Shown: positions 16,135 to 24,944 of the stretch, piece by piece
Numbering within the stretch: the first letter of the stretch is position 1
Layout: each line of letters begins with the position of its first letter
NCBI GenBank assembly: GCA_913057775.1
Contig: CAJXOG010000001.1
Coordinates: 558,001-622,000, forward strand
Length of the DNA stretch: 64,000 nt
Direction: 5' to 3'
Source: an uncultured Fodinibius sp.
GTDB taxonomy: Bacteria; Bacteroidota; Rhodothermia; Balneolales; Balneolaceae
The notes under the pieces: generated by a model
What the model was told of the DNA's origin: nothing
Database searches by the model: none
Seen by the model: the letters and a program-made list of their open reading frames with translations, nothing else
Made by a program: the position numbers and the translations under genes

Positions 16135-17907
16135 ATGAAAAATCAAATCATTATTCACGCTTCGGGAAAGCAGACCCGGATAGCTCTGCTGGAAAACGGC
16201 GAACTGGCCCAACTTTTTATAGAATCTGATGAAAATCAGCGTACAGTAGGTAATATATACCTGGCGAAGGTCCACAAAGTGATGAGCGGTATCCGTGCAG
16301 CTTTTATTGACATGGGTACTCCGAAGGACGCTTTTCTGCACTTTTCTGATGCCGGCGACCATCTGAAAGAATATGTTCAGATGCTTAACGGGCGTGACGC
16401 CATTCACAAGAACGTGCAGGAAGAGCTTAAAAAGACGGACTTTAACCAGATATCCAACTACGAAAAGCAGAACTGGGCGGGAAAAATTTTGAATCCCGGT
16501 CAAAAGCTGTTGGTTCAAATTGTCAAGGAACCTATTGGCTCCAAAGGTCCACGCATATCTACAGATATCACCGTAGCGGGACGTTTTTTGGTACTCATAC
16601 CTATGGGTGATTATGTAGCCGTATCCCGTAAAATCAATAACTATAAAGAGCGTCGGCGTCTTAAGAGCATCGTAAGCTCTATGGTACCCGATGGATTTGG
16701 GGTTATCATTCGTACGGTTGCCAAAGGACAAGATGAGCAATCTATTGAGGATGATATGCGCGATGTGCTCAAGAAATGGGAGCGCATTCTGGAACGGCTT
16801 GAAACGGCCAACCCTCCCGAGCTTCTTTACAAGGATCTTGATATGACCGAGAGCTTGGTCCGTGATCTTTTTGCCAAGCAATATGACCGCGTGCTGGTTG
16901 ACGATCCCGAGATGCACAAAAAGATTAAATCGTATGTCAGCCAGGTTGCCCCACAGATGCTTCCCAACGTAGAGCTCTATAAGGGACGTGAACACATCTT
17001 CGATTTCATGAAGGTTGCCAAAGATGTGGATTCAATCTTTAGTCCCCGTGTGCGTATGCCGTCTGGCGGTTACCTCATCTTTGAGCAGACTGAGGCCATG
17101 TATGTGGTAGATGTGAACTCCGGGCCTTATGCTGCCAAGGAGAAGCAGGAAGATAACTCTCTGAAAACAAACCTTGAAGCAGCACGCGAAGTTGCCAAGC
17201 AACTACGTCTGCGCGACATTGGCGGAATTATTGTCGTTGACTTTATTGATCTGCGCAATGATAAAAACCGCAAGAAAATTTACGACGAGCTTAAGAAGGA
17301 ATTCAAGAAAGACCCCGCCAAGACCAATGTTATTGGCATGAGCGACTTTGGATTGGTTCAAATTACACGCCAGCGTATCCGGCCAAGTGTGGTGAACTCA
17401 GTATCAAAAGTGTGCCCTACATGTGGTGGATCGGGCAGCGTAGTTACAAAGAATACTATTCTTGCCGATCTCGATGCGTGGCTCAGTAAGTTCCGTACTA
17501 CCACTGATTATCGCGCTGTTGATATTTATATCAACCCATATCTTAAGGCGTATCTGGAAAAAGGATTACTTAGCATTCGTCGAAAATGGATGTTCCGTTA
17601 TTGGCTAAAAATTACGCTTGTCGCTGATGATTCTATTTCACTAAACGAGTATAAAGCTACGATTGCCGGTTCAGACATTGATATTACCGATGTAGTTATG
17701 CAGGAGAACAACATCGATGAGCTTATTGCAAACGAAACAAGTGATTTGAATGATCTGGATGACCGTCCGGGCAGAGGCGATCTGGATTATTACAAGAAAG
17801 AAAATGGATCCGAGTCGGGTGGACGTCAAAAACGAGATAAGCGAAAGCCACGTCCAAGCCGTTCAGGAGGCAGCTCAAAATCGAAGTACTATAAGTCTGA
17901 CTCCTAA
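16135..17907 (+). CDS. rng: Rne/Rng family ribonuclease (RNase G/E)
   Basis: Endoribonuclease for rRNA processing and mRNA decay. The 590 residues show an N-terminal S1-like RNA-binding domain (about 38-130, GNIYLAKVHKVMSGIRAAFI), a 5'-sensor/RNase H-like core, catalytic acidic residues Asp326 (VDVNSG) and Asp369 (VDFIDL), and the zinc-link C427-PT-C430 (VCPTCGGSG). A C-terminal basic, Ser/Arg/Lys-rich tail (about 545-590) is probably disordered and may bind RNA. It lacks the long scaffold tail of RNase E. First gene of a run leading to hslVU. Confidence 0.95.
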   Translation: MKNQIIIHASGKQTRIALLENGELAQLFIESDENQRTVGNIYLAKVHKVMSGIRAAFIDMGTPKDAFLHFSDAGDHLKEYVQMLNGRDAIHKNVQEELKKTDFNQISNYEKQNWAGKILNPGQKLLVQIVKEPIGSKGPRISTDITVAGRFLVLIPMGDYVAVSRKINNYKERRRLKSIVSSMVPDGFGVIIRTVAKGQDEQSIEDDMRDVLKKWERILERLETANPPELLYKDLDMTESLVRDLFAKQYDRVLVDDPEMHKKIKSYVSQVAPQMLPNVELYKGREHIFDFMKVAKDVDSIFSPRVRMPSGGYLIFEQTEAMYVVDVNSGPYAAKEKQEDNSLKTNLEAAREVAKQLRLRDIGGIIVVDFIDLRNDKNRKKIYDELKKEFKKDPAKTNVIGMSDFGLVQITRQRIRPSVVNSVSKVCPTCGGSGSVVTKNTILADLDAWLSKFRTTTDYRAVDIYINPYLKAYLEKGLLSIRRKWMFRYWLKITLVADDSISLNEYKATIAGSDIDITDVVMQENNIDELIANETSDLNDLDDRPGRGDLDYYKKENGSESGGRQKRDKRKPRPSRSGGSSKSKYYKSDS

Positions 17908-17952
17908 CTAAGACTTTCTAATCCCAAAAGAATTGAAACAGAATAGAATTTA

Positions 17953-18501
17953 ATGAGTTTACCTGAGATAAAAGCAACAACCGTACTAGGCATTATCCAT
18001 AACGGAGAGGCTGCCCTTGGTGGCGACGGACAGGCCACCATGGAAAATACCGTGATGAAAGCGACCGTTAATAAAGTCCGCCGCCTATATGAAGGAAAAA
18101 TTGCTGCGGGCTTTGCCGGTTCAACTGCCGATGCCTTTACACTTTTTGAGAAATACGAAGAAAAACTGAAACAGTATAACGGTAATTTAAAACGCGCCGC
18201 TGTTGAGATGGCCAAAGAGTGGCGGCAGGATAAATTTTTACGAAAACTTGAAGCTCTTTTAGTCGTAATGAGTAAAGATCAGGCTCTGCTTATTTCGGGA
18301 CAGGGTGATGTTATTGAACCCGATGATCAAATTTTAGCTATTGGCAGCGGCGGAAGTTATGCGCTTGCTGCTGCACGGGCATTAAAAGAGAATGCACCCG
18401 ATTTATCAGCCCGTGACATCGTGCAGAAAGCACTCGATATTGCAGCGGACATCTGTATCTATACGAATCATAACCTGAGTATATTAGAAATCGAAGATTG
18501 A
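17953..18501 (+). CDS. hslV: ATP-dependent protease subunit HslV
   Basis: Proteolytic Ntn-hydrolase subunit of the HslVU protease. The 182 residues begin MSLPEIKA before ATTVLGI; the catalytic Thr would be Thr9, exposed by removal of an 8-residue propeptide, unlike E. coli HslV where it is residue 2. [34 protein letters not shown] and [11 protein letters not shown] are family motifs. Its stop TGA overlaps the hslU ATG by one base (TGATG), so translation is coupled. Confidence 0.96.
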   Translation: MSLPEIKATTVLGIIHNGEAALGGDGQATMENTVMKATVNKVRRLYEGKIAAGFAGSTADAFTLFEKYEEKLKQYNGNLKRAAVEMAKEWRQDKFLRKLEALLVVMSKDQALLISGQGDVIEPDDQILAIGSGGSYALAAARALKENAPDLSARDIVQKALDIAADICIYTNHNLSILEIED

Positions 18502-19949
18502 TGAGTACTTTACAAAAGACAGTTACACAGAAGAATCTTACGCCGCAACAAATTGTAGCGGCATTAAACAAATATATTGTTGGCCAGGACGACGCCAAAC
18601 GATCGGTTTCCATTGCTTTACGAAACCGTTGGCGACGTATGAATGCTGATGAAGAAATCAGAGACGAAATCCTGCCAAATAACATACTATTAATTGGCCC
18701 TACTGGCGTTGGTAAAACAGAAATTGCTCGTAGGTTGGCTAAGCTTGCAGAAGCTCCCTTTATCAAAGTCGAAGCAAGTAAATTTACCGAGGTCGGTTAT
18801 GTGGGGCGCGATGTGGAGTCAATGATTCGCGATCTGACAGATATAGCCATCGACATGGTAAAAACAGAAATGCGCGAACGTGTAGAAGAAGAAGCTCGCG
18901 AGATTGTAGAAGAACGGATATTGGATATCCTCATCCCTCCTGTAAAGAAAAACCAAGGAGATAATAACAGTTCACCGGGATTTGATGCCAATTCAACTGA
19001 TCAGGATTTTAATCCACAAAGCGCTTCTGATAAAGAGCTAAATGAACGCACGCGTAAAAAATTTCGCGAAAAACTCCGCAACGGAGAACTTGATGAGCGC
19101 GAAATAGAGATCGAAGTTCAAAAATCAAGTCGCTCCCCCATGATGCAAGTCTTTGGTCCCCAGGGCGGCATGGAAGAAATGGGCATCAATTTGCAGGATA
19201 TGCTCGGTAATATGGGCGGACAAAAGAAAACCAAGCGAAAAGTACCGATTGAAGAAGCCCGTGAAATTCTTTTGGAAGAAGAAGCGGAAAAACTGATCGA
19301 TCACGAATCAGCTGTACAAGAAGGACTTGAACGCGTACAGAAACAAGGTATCGTCTTTATTGATGAAATCGACAAGGTCGCCGAATCGTCCAATAATAGC
19401 AAAGGCGGTGGTGGCGGTGGACCAGATGTAAGTCGCCAGGGTGTGCAACGTGATATGCTTCCTATTGTGGAAGGCAGTAATATATCAACCAAACACGGCA
19501 TGGTGAAAACTGATCACATGCTATTTATTGGTTCGGGAGCTTTTCACGTGTCTAAGCCATCAGACCTTATTCCCGAATTACAGGGACGGTTTCCTATCCG
19601 CGTAGAGCTTAACTCCCTCACTGAAGAGGATTTCTTTGATATTCTAACACAACCAAAAAATGCGTTAACCAAGCAATATCAAGCGATGTTAAAATCTGAA
19701 GGCGTGGATATAGAATTTACCGAAGATGCGCTTAAGGAAGTTGCTTCTATTGCAGCACAGGTTAACGATCGCGTAGAAAACATCGGTGCCCGAAGACTGC
19801 ATACTATTTTGTCATCACTGCTGGATGAGCTGTTATTTGCTGTACCCGATGATATTAGCTCCGGCGATATCACCATCGACAAAGATTATGTGAACAAACA
19901 GCTGGATGATCTTGTTAAGGATAAAGATTTAAGTCAATATATTCTGTAA
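18501..19949 (+). CDS. hslU: HslU ATPase subunit of HslVU protease
   Basis: AAA+ unfoldase that feeds substrates to HslV. 482 residues from ATG 18501. N-terminal [20 protein letters not shown], Walker [10 protein letters not shown] (about 66-74), the pore motif [15 protein letters not shown], the intermediate I-domain (about 110-250), Walker [11 protein letters not shown], sensor/arginine-finger region [13 protein letters not shown], and a C-terminal DKDLSQYIL tail that inserts into Hsl[13 protein letters not shown] loop is characteristic of HslU. Confidence 0.97.
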   Translation: MSTLQKTVTQKNLTPQQIVAALNKYIVGQDDAKRSVSIALRNRWRRMNADEEIRDEILPNNILLIGPTGVGKTEIARRLAKLAEAPFIKVEASKFTEVGYVGRDVESMIRDLTDIAIDMVKTEMRERVEEEAREIVEERILDILIPPVKKNQGDNNSSPGFDANSTDQDFNPQSASDKELNERTRKKFREKLRNGELDEREIEIEVQKSSRSPMMQVFGPQGGMEEMGINLQDMLGNMGGQKKTKRKVPIEEAREILLEEEAEKLIDHESAVQEGLERVQKQGIVFIDEIDKVAESSNNSKGGGGGGPDVSRQGVQRDMLPIVEGSNISTKHGMVKTDHMLFIGSGAFHVSKPSDLIPELQGRFPIRVELNSLTEEDFFDILTQPKNALTKQYQAMLKSEGVDIEFTEDALKEVASIAAQVNDRVENIGARRLHTILSSLLDELLFAVPDDISSGDITIDKDYVNKQLDDLVKDKDLSQYIL

Positions 19950-20079
19950 TTGTACGTTGACAAAAATCAAATTAATCAACTAATTGCAAATACTCATTTG
20001 CCTACATTAATATATTGTTTCTTTATCAGGTCGTTTTAGGAAGTAATTTCTACAATACAATCACCAATACCTTTGCACT

Positions 20080-21966
20080 ATGAGCATGAAAAAGTTTATC
20101 ATTCCCAACATAGTAACACTGTTTGTACTATCCTCTTTCTGGTTTGCCGGCGTTGAAACCGTCGTTCCCGGAAATGATACACTACAGAAAAACATTAAAA
20201 AATATGTGCAGGCTCAACGGCGAATAATTGACAATTATGTTGACCAAGTTGATATAACCGAGCTTTACAAAAACAGTGTAAAAGGATTAGTAAAAAATCT
20301 ATCAGACAGTACGGCAAATCTTGAAGATACCCCGGCCGATACTACTTTTGAGAATTTAAAAATCAAAAATCTTAGCAAATCGGTCGACAAGTTTGAGCAG
20401 GCATATTTGTATATCACCAATAATTATCCCGATGAAGATATGACTGCGCGGACCGAAGATGCCTTGCAATCCATGTTTAAGGGATTAGATCCGCACTCGG
20501 TTTATATTGAACCATCACTTAGCGATGATATCGACGATGAATTTTCTGGCAAATTTCAGGGTATTGGTGTCCAGTTCAATGTAATTCAAGATACGATTAC
20601 CGTAATTACTGCTATTGCCGGTGGACCCAGTGACGCGTTGGGCATTCGCTCCGGAGATCGTATTGTTAAAATTGACGGTAAAAGTGCGATAGGCTTCTCC
20701 AATGAAGATGTGCGCAATACGCTTCGCGGCCCCAAAGGTTCTGAAGTTGATGTCACAATCAAACGACCGAACGTAAAAGATCCCATTGAATTTACCATAG
20801 TCCGCGATGATATACCCCTATACTCCATTGGGGCTGCTTATATGATGGATGAAGAAACCGGCTATATCAAAATGGATAAATTTATCCAAACGACCCATGA
20901 AGAATTTATGGAGGCTATGAAAGATCTCCAGGATAAAGGAATGGACCGCCTGCTATTGGATTTGAGAGGCAATCCCGGCGGCTATCTGAGTCAGGCCGTT
21001 GCCATTACAGAAGAATTCTTCCCCAGTGGCACAAAAATTGTTTCCACCAAAAGCCGGCACACCCGGTTTACCTCGGCATACTACTCGCGCCGTGATGGTT
21101 TCTTCAAAGACAAACCGCTCATGATTCTCGTTGATGAGGGATCTGCCTCGGCAAGCGAAATTGTAAGTGGTGCTGTTCAGGATCACGATCGTGGATGGAT
21201 TGTAGGACGACGTACATTCGGCAAGGGATTGGTGCAGCAGCAATACGAACTGGTTGATTCCAGTAAGATTCGTGTTACGATTTCCAAGTATTATACTCCC
21301 GCCGGACGTTTGATACAGAAACCATACAACAAAAAAGGCGGTGAAGAATACGCCTATGAAATCTATCAGCGCGGTGTCGATGCCAAGGGTGATGCGATGG
21401 AATTTGTATCTGATGTCCCTGATTCACTGAAGTATTCTACCGATGCCGGAAGAACCGTTTATGGCGGTGGCGGAATTGTCCCCGATCATGTTGTGCAACC
21501 GGATACAGCCCAATCCAAGATTGTAGCCAACTATATGCTTCGTAATCGGGTTGGCTTCAACTTTGTTCGTGACTACCTGGATGAAAATGGAGATTCCTTC
21601 CGACAAAAATGGGAGGACAATTTTGACCAGTTCAATAAAGATTTCGAATGGTCGGAAGAACAGATGGATGAGGTTTTCAGTCGTCTTAAAGAAAAGAATA
21701 TGGTTGTAACCGATACTCTATCAAAACCTGACTTTAAATCTGATACTCTATTTATTCCTGAAGGACATTTAGAAGAAATTGAATGGATGCCTCGTGGACT
21801 CATCAAAGCAGAATTGGCGCGACAGGTATGGGGACTTAAAAAATACTATCCCGTCAGAAATAAGCTTGACGAAACTATTGATGAAGCAATGAAAATGTGG
21901 GATGAGGTAGCAAAGCTGGAAGAGTATGCAGCCACGCATACCTCTCCTTCAAGCGATCGTTACTAA
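20080..21966 (+). CDS. S41 family C-terminal processing protease
   Basis: Periplasmic Ser/Lys-dyad protease (CtpA/Tsp type), 628 residues, with an N-terminal anchor or signal (FIIPNIVTLFVLSSFWFAG). A PDZ domain lies at about 160-240 (GIGVQFNVI, AIAGGPSDALGIRSGDRIVK) and a catalytic domain follows with LLDLRGNPGGYLSQAV, the EGSASASEIVSG serine motif (Ser357/Ser359), and the Lys in TFGKGLVQQ (about 382). A C-terminal extension (about 450-628), acidic and helical, exceeds the minimal CtpA length. Roles in processing cell-envelope proteins are known for the family; the substrate here is unknown. Downstream terminator at 21992. Confidence 0.92.
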   Translation: MSMKKFIIPNIVTLFVLSSFWFAGVETVVPGNDTLQKNIKKYVQAQRRIIDNYVDQVDITELYKNSVKGLVKNLSDSTANLEDTPADTTFENLKIKNLSKSVDKFEQAYLYITNNYPDEDMTARTEDALQSMFKGLDPHSVYIEPSLSDDIDDEFSGKFQGIGVQFNVIQDTITVITAIAGGPSDALGIRSGDRIVKIDGKSAIGFSNEDVRNTLRGPKGSEVDVTIKRPNVKDPIEFTIVRDDIPLYSIGAAYMMDEETGYIKMDKFIQTTHEEFMEAMKDLQDKGMDRLLLDLRGNPGGYLSQAVAITEEFFPSGTKIVSTKSRHTRFTSAYYSRRDGFFKDKPLMILVDEGSASASEIVSGAVQDHDRGWIVGRRTFGKGLVQQQYELVDSSKIRVTISKYYTPAGRLIQKPYNKKGGEEYAYEIYQRGVDAKGDAMEFVSDVPDSLKYSTDAGRTVYGGGGIVPDHVVQPDTAQSKIVANYMLRNRVGFNFVRDYLDENGDSFRQKWEDNFDQFNKDFEWSEEQMDEVFSRLKEKNMVVTDTLSKPDFKSDTLFIPEGHLEEIEWMPRGLIKAELARQVWGLKKYYPVRNKLDETIDEAMKMWDEVAKLEEYAATHTSPSSDRY

Positions 21967-21991
21967 CGATATTATCAATAAATATCTTCCA

Positions 21992-22023
21992 AGCCCGGCT
22001 CTGTGAGTCGGGCTCTTCTTTTT
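21992..22023 (+). terminator. terminator of the S41 protease gene
   Basis: AGCCCG (21992-21997) pairs with CGGGCT (22009-22014), followed by CTTCTTTTT. It lies between convergent genes and ends the rng-hslVU-protease strand. Confidence 0.8.
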
Positions 22024-22720
22024 ATAAAAATTGACTCATAAAAGCTACAGCAGCCGTTTCTGCACGCAACCTATTGGGACCAAGTGATACTAACTGCCCT
22101 CCCTTCTCCGTAAGATCACGAATTTCAGTTTCCGAAAACCCTCCTTCCGGCCCTACTAACAACAGGGTTTTCGCAGCATTCGAAACGCTCTCGTAGTCAA
22201 TACTCCCTTTGTCTTCGCCTACTTTTTCATGGGCAACTAATATCTTATCTGCCCTGATAGAGTCGAGCATCATCTCCAATGAATGGTAGATCTCTACTGT
22301 GCTTAGATGAGCTTGCAGACTTTGCTTCATAGCCGAAATCGCCAGCGACTCCAGTCGGTCCATGCGCACATTTTCTTTAATAGTATGCTCACTTCGAAAT
22401 AGACATATTTGAGCAGCTCCCAATTCAATAGCTTTTTCAACAGCAAATTCCAGCCGATCTCTTTTCTTTATGATTCCCATCGCCAAAATGAAATGTGGTT
22501 TGGGACGGGAACGGTGTTGCTCATCTTCAATTTCTACTTGCACTGATTTCTTGGTAATCCGGCGAACAACTCCATGATAGCGGCCACCCTCGCCGTCAAC
22601 GATCGTTAACTTGTCACCTTCCTGAGCCCTCATCACCTTGGAGGCGTGAATCGCCTCCTGATCCAAAAGCTCGGCAAATCCATTATTTATTTGTGAGGAT
22701 GGTGCATAAAAAATATTCAT
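22022..22720 (-). CDS. rsmE: 16S rRNA m3U1498 methyltransferase RsmE
   Basis: SPOUT-class methyltransferase modifying U1498 of 16S rRNA. The 232 residues include a PUA-like N-terminal domain (LLDQEAIHASKVMRAQEGDK), VEKAIELGAAQICLFRSE, and the knotted SAM-binding C-terminus LLVGPEGGFSETEI and LGPNRLRAETAAV. Starts 3 bp after the stop of the ferredoxin-like gene. Confidence 0.95.
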   Translation of the reverse strand: MNIFYAPSSQINNGFAELLDQEAIHASKVMRAQEGDKLTIVDGEGGRYHGVVRRITKKSVQVEIEDEQHRSRPKPHFILAMGIIKKRDRLEFAVEKAIELGAAQICLFRSEHTIKENVRMDRLESLAISAMKQSLQAHLSTVEIYHSLEMMLDSIRADKILVAHEKVGEDKGSIDYESVSNAAKTLLLVGPEGGFSETEIRDLTEKGGQLVSLGPNRLRAETAAVAFMSQFL

Positions 22721-22723
22721 CGC

Positions 22724-22942
22724 TTATCGCCTTTTTCGGAACGGTTCTCCCGGCAGAAATTCAGTCTGACCGGTTTCCAAAACAATTTCAACATATGGCG
22801 CACAAAGGCCACAACTATTGCTACAATAATCCTGATTCTGAAGCTCATCGAGCGAAGTAACATTATTTTTATTGGCATACTCCTTTATCTCGATAAACTC
22901 CCGATCATGACAAATACATTCTGTTACGTTGTCTGGAGCCAT
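22724..22942 (-). CDS. BFD-like [2Fe-2S] protein
   Basis: A 72-residue protein with a four-Cys pattern: ECICHDREF near the N-terminus (C-x-C-H) and CSNSCGLCAPYVE near the middle. The CxC...CxxC spacing and length resemble bacterioferritin-associated ferredoxin-type (Fer2_BFD) modules, usually redox or iron-release partners. Adjacent to rsmE (3 bp) and 20 bp from the dCTP deaminase-like gene. Partner unknown. Confidence 0.75.
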   Translation of the reverse strand: MAPDNVTECICHDREFIEIKEYANKNNVTSLDELQNQDYCSNSCGLCAPYVEIVLETGQTEFLPGEPFRKRR

Positions 22943-22962
22943 AATAATTCAGCTCTTACCCA

Positions 22963-24171
22963 CTATTGTTTAAAATGCTTTCCTAATCGGAGTTCTTGTC
23001 CCTGGTAATTACTTTTAATGTCATCACCGTACACAAATTCAGGAACTTCGGTATTCGGTTCAAATTTCATACTGCAAAACGTTTGTCCGTCTTCAATCAA
23101 AAAAGGCACATCGTGCGAACGCACTTCGAGGACAGCGCGTGCTCCTTTATCCTCCACTCGTCCGCCAAAACCGCTGTCGAAAAAGCCGGCATAATGTGTG
23201 CGCAATTCACCCGATCCCGTATCATAAGCAATCATTTCAGCGGCTAAATATTCCGGGATACGACATCGTTCTTTGGAGGCAAAGATATAAAAAGCCTCCG
23301 GTTCTAAAATAAGATGATCATCCGGTTGATGGTAAATGGGTTCCCAAAACTCCGATACTTCGTAATAGTTGATGTTATCAAGATCGATATAATCGCGGTG
23401 CTTTTTGGCCTTGTATCCTACAATTTTTCCTTCTGAGGCGTGTAAATTTACGCTTAAAAAGAGTCCGTTATTAACCTTTAGCTCATCCACATCAACAGGA
23501 TCACCGCCCTCGGTAAAAAGCAGCGGATCGGAACTGTGTGTTCGCAAAATATCCTGGTCGGAAAGTACGGTATAACCGTGGCGTATTCTCAGCTGATTCA
23601 ACCGATGTCCGGTTTTAATCTTTATTGGAAAAGACTTGGGAACAACCTCCAGATACATTTTCCCTTTATAGCCTGATCGTATTTCCTCAAATCGGTGCGA
23701 ATAGTCCGTAATTACACGCGTAAATACATCGAGTCGCCCCGTTGTACTCTTGGGGTTGGCTTTGGCAGAGAGATGCTCTCCGGATACAATCTGGTAATCT
23801 ACTCCATTTTCATTGCCATTGAATAATGTTTTCTGCGGTGAGATGTGCGAGGGTAAATGTAATTCTTCGAGCAGCGGAATGATATAAACACAATTGGGTT
23901 CCAAGATAGCCCCATCAGTTATAGAAAAATCGTACTGACTAAGCTTCTTCAGCTTCTGATCTACTGATTCATCTTCTGGCAGAAAACTGCACCTCACTCG
24001 GTAGGCCTTTTCCCCTAAACGCAAATCTATTGAGTTGGGTTGAAACTGGTCATCTTGCAAAGGATATCCATCAGCATGAGAAATGATACCCGCATTTGCC
24101 AATACACGTAATTTTTGAACGGGAAGTATCCCTTTAGTTCGCAGATGTACTTTTTGAATCTCGCTGCTCAT
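22963..24171 (-). CDS. tandem dCTP deaminase-like protein (DCD)
   Basis: A 402-residue protein of the 2'-deoxycytidine 5'-triphosphate deaminase (DCD) family, with two dUTPase-fold halves fused: an N-terminal half (SIDLRLGEKAYRVRC, RSGYKGKMYLEVVP) and a C-terminal half (ELRTHYAGFFDSGFGG, ARAVLEVRSHDVPFLIEDGQ). It would convert dCTP to dUTP, which dut (10631-11074) then hydrolyses on the way to dTMP. I start it at ATG 24171; a TTG one codon upstream is also possible. Catalytic residues not verified individually. Confidence 0.82.
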   Translation of the reverse strand: MSSEIQKVHLRTKGILPVQKLRVLANAGIISHADGYPLQDDQFQPNSIDLRLGEKAYRVRCSFLPEDESVDQKLKKLSQYDFSITDGAILEPNCVYIIPLLEELHLPSHISPQKTLFNGNENGVDYQIVSGEHLSAKANPKSTTGRLDVFTRVITDYSHRFEEIRSGYKGKMYLEVVPKSFPIKIKTGHRLNQLRIRHGYTVLSDQDILRTHSSDPLLFTEGGDPVDVDELKVNNGLFLSVNLHASEGKIVGYKAKKHRDYIDLDNINYYEVSEFWEPIYHQPDDHLILEPEAFYIFASKERCRIPEYLAAEMIAYDTGSGELRTHYAGFFDSGFGGRVEDKGARAVLEVRSHDVPFLIEDGQTFCSMKFEPNTEVPEFVYGDDIKSNYQGQELRLGKHFKQ

Positions 24172-24245
24172 CAAAACCTATCTTAAATTAAAACGTTAAT
24201 GAATATTTTTATCTTACAGAATCTGAACTTGCGCCCTAATATAGG

Positions 24246-24273
24246 AATTCAGTAATCAGAATTCAGAATCGAT
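24246..24273. repeat. degenerate heptanucleotide tandem repeat
   Basis: Four units with period 7: AATTCAG, TAATCAG, AATTCAG, AATCGAT. It lies in the 150-bp divergent spacer between the DCD-like gene and the ATP-pyrophosphatase gene. Confidence 0.5.
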
Positions 24274-24323
24274 CTTACTTTAATTACAAACGCTGATTTC
24301 CTAATAAATTTATTATAGTTAAA

Positions 24324-24944
24324 ATGAATATTCTCTTTTGGAGCGGCGGCAAAGATGCCTACTTAGCTCTCCATTTTTTCACAGAGTCGCATCCCGAAGC
24401 AGAGTTAAAACTGCTTACAACCTATGATGAGTCTAACGACACTGTACCTCATCAAAATATTCCGCTATCCGAAATAAAGGAACAGGCGGACCATCTTTGT
24501 TTGGATTTAATCTCCGTCGGTCTACCCTCCAACTGCCCTAATGAAATTTATTTAAAACGAATTGAAAGTGCTCTTAATGAATTATCCGAACCCATTGATA
24601 ACCTCATATTCGGCGATTGGTATTTAGAAGATATTCGCCAGTGGCGCAAAAAGGTATTCGGTGAAATGGGCTACTCGTGCGTATTCCCAATATGGAAAAA
24701 AGATCTGAATGAGCTGCTCCCCATATTACTCTTGAAACCGATTGAAATTAAAATAAGTGCGGTTAAAGAAGATTTTGAATCACTGCTCAAAGTAGGTGAA
24801 TCCTACAATCAGAAGCTGGTCACGCAGCTTAAGCGCCTCAATGAAATTGACCCGATGGGTGAAAACGGAGAATTTCATACTAAGGTAATATTTAAAGATC
24901 CGGAGTCACTCGATAATCAGCCCCTAATACCAAGTGGTCGATAG
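24324..24944 (+). CDS. ATP-pyrophosphatase (ATP_bind_4/diphthamide-synthetase-like)
   Basis: A 206-residue HUP-superfamily protein. PP-loop SGGKDAYLAL near the N-terminus, NLIFGDWYLEDIRQW in the middle, and DPMGENGEFHTKVIF near the C-terminus match the Dph6/ATP_bind_4 family. Eukaryotic Dph6 amidates diphthine, but bacteria lack diphthamide, so the bacterial substrate is unknown. Its end overlaps the end of the convergent cyclophilin gene by 21 bp. Confidence 0.8.
   Translation: MNILFWSGGKDAYLALHFFTESHPEAELKLLTTYDESNDTVPHQNIPLSEIKEQADHLCLDLISVGLPSNCPNEIYLKRIESALNELSEPIDNLIFGDWYLEDIRQWRKKVFGEMGYSCVFPIWKKDLNELLPILLLKPIEIKISAVKEDFESLLKVGESYNQKLVTQLKRLNEIDPMGENGEFHTKVIFKDPESLDNQPLIPSGR

Noticed and set aside
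15813..16229. Open reading frame of 138 residues overlapping the start of rng
   Set aside because: Rich in Phe, Lys, Asn and Cys, no motif, and its end overlaps rng in another frame; likely part of the leader.
16132..16995. 287-residue minus-strand frame inside rng
   Set aside because: Antisense shadow of a well-conserved gene with no family signature.
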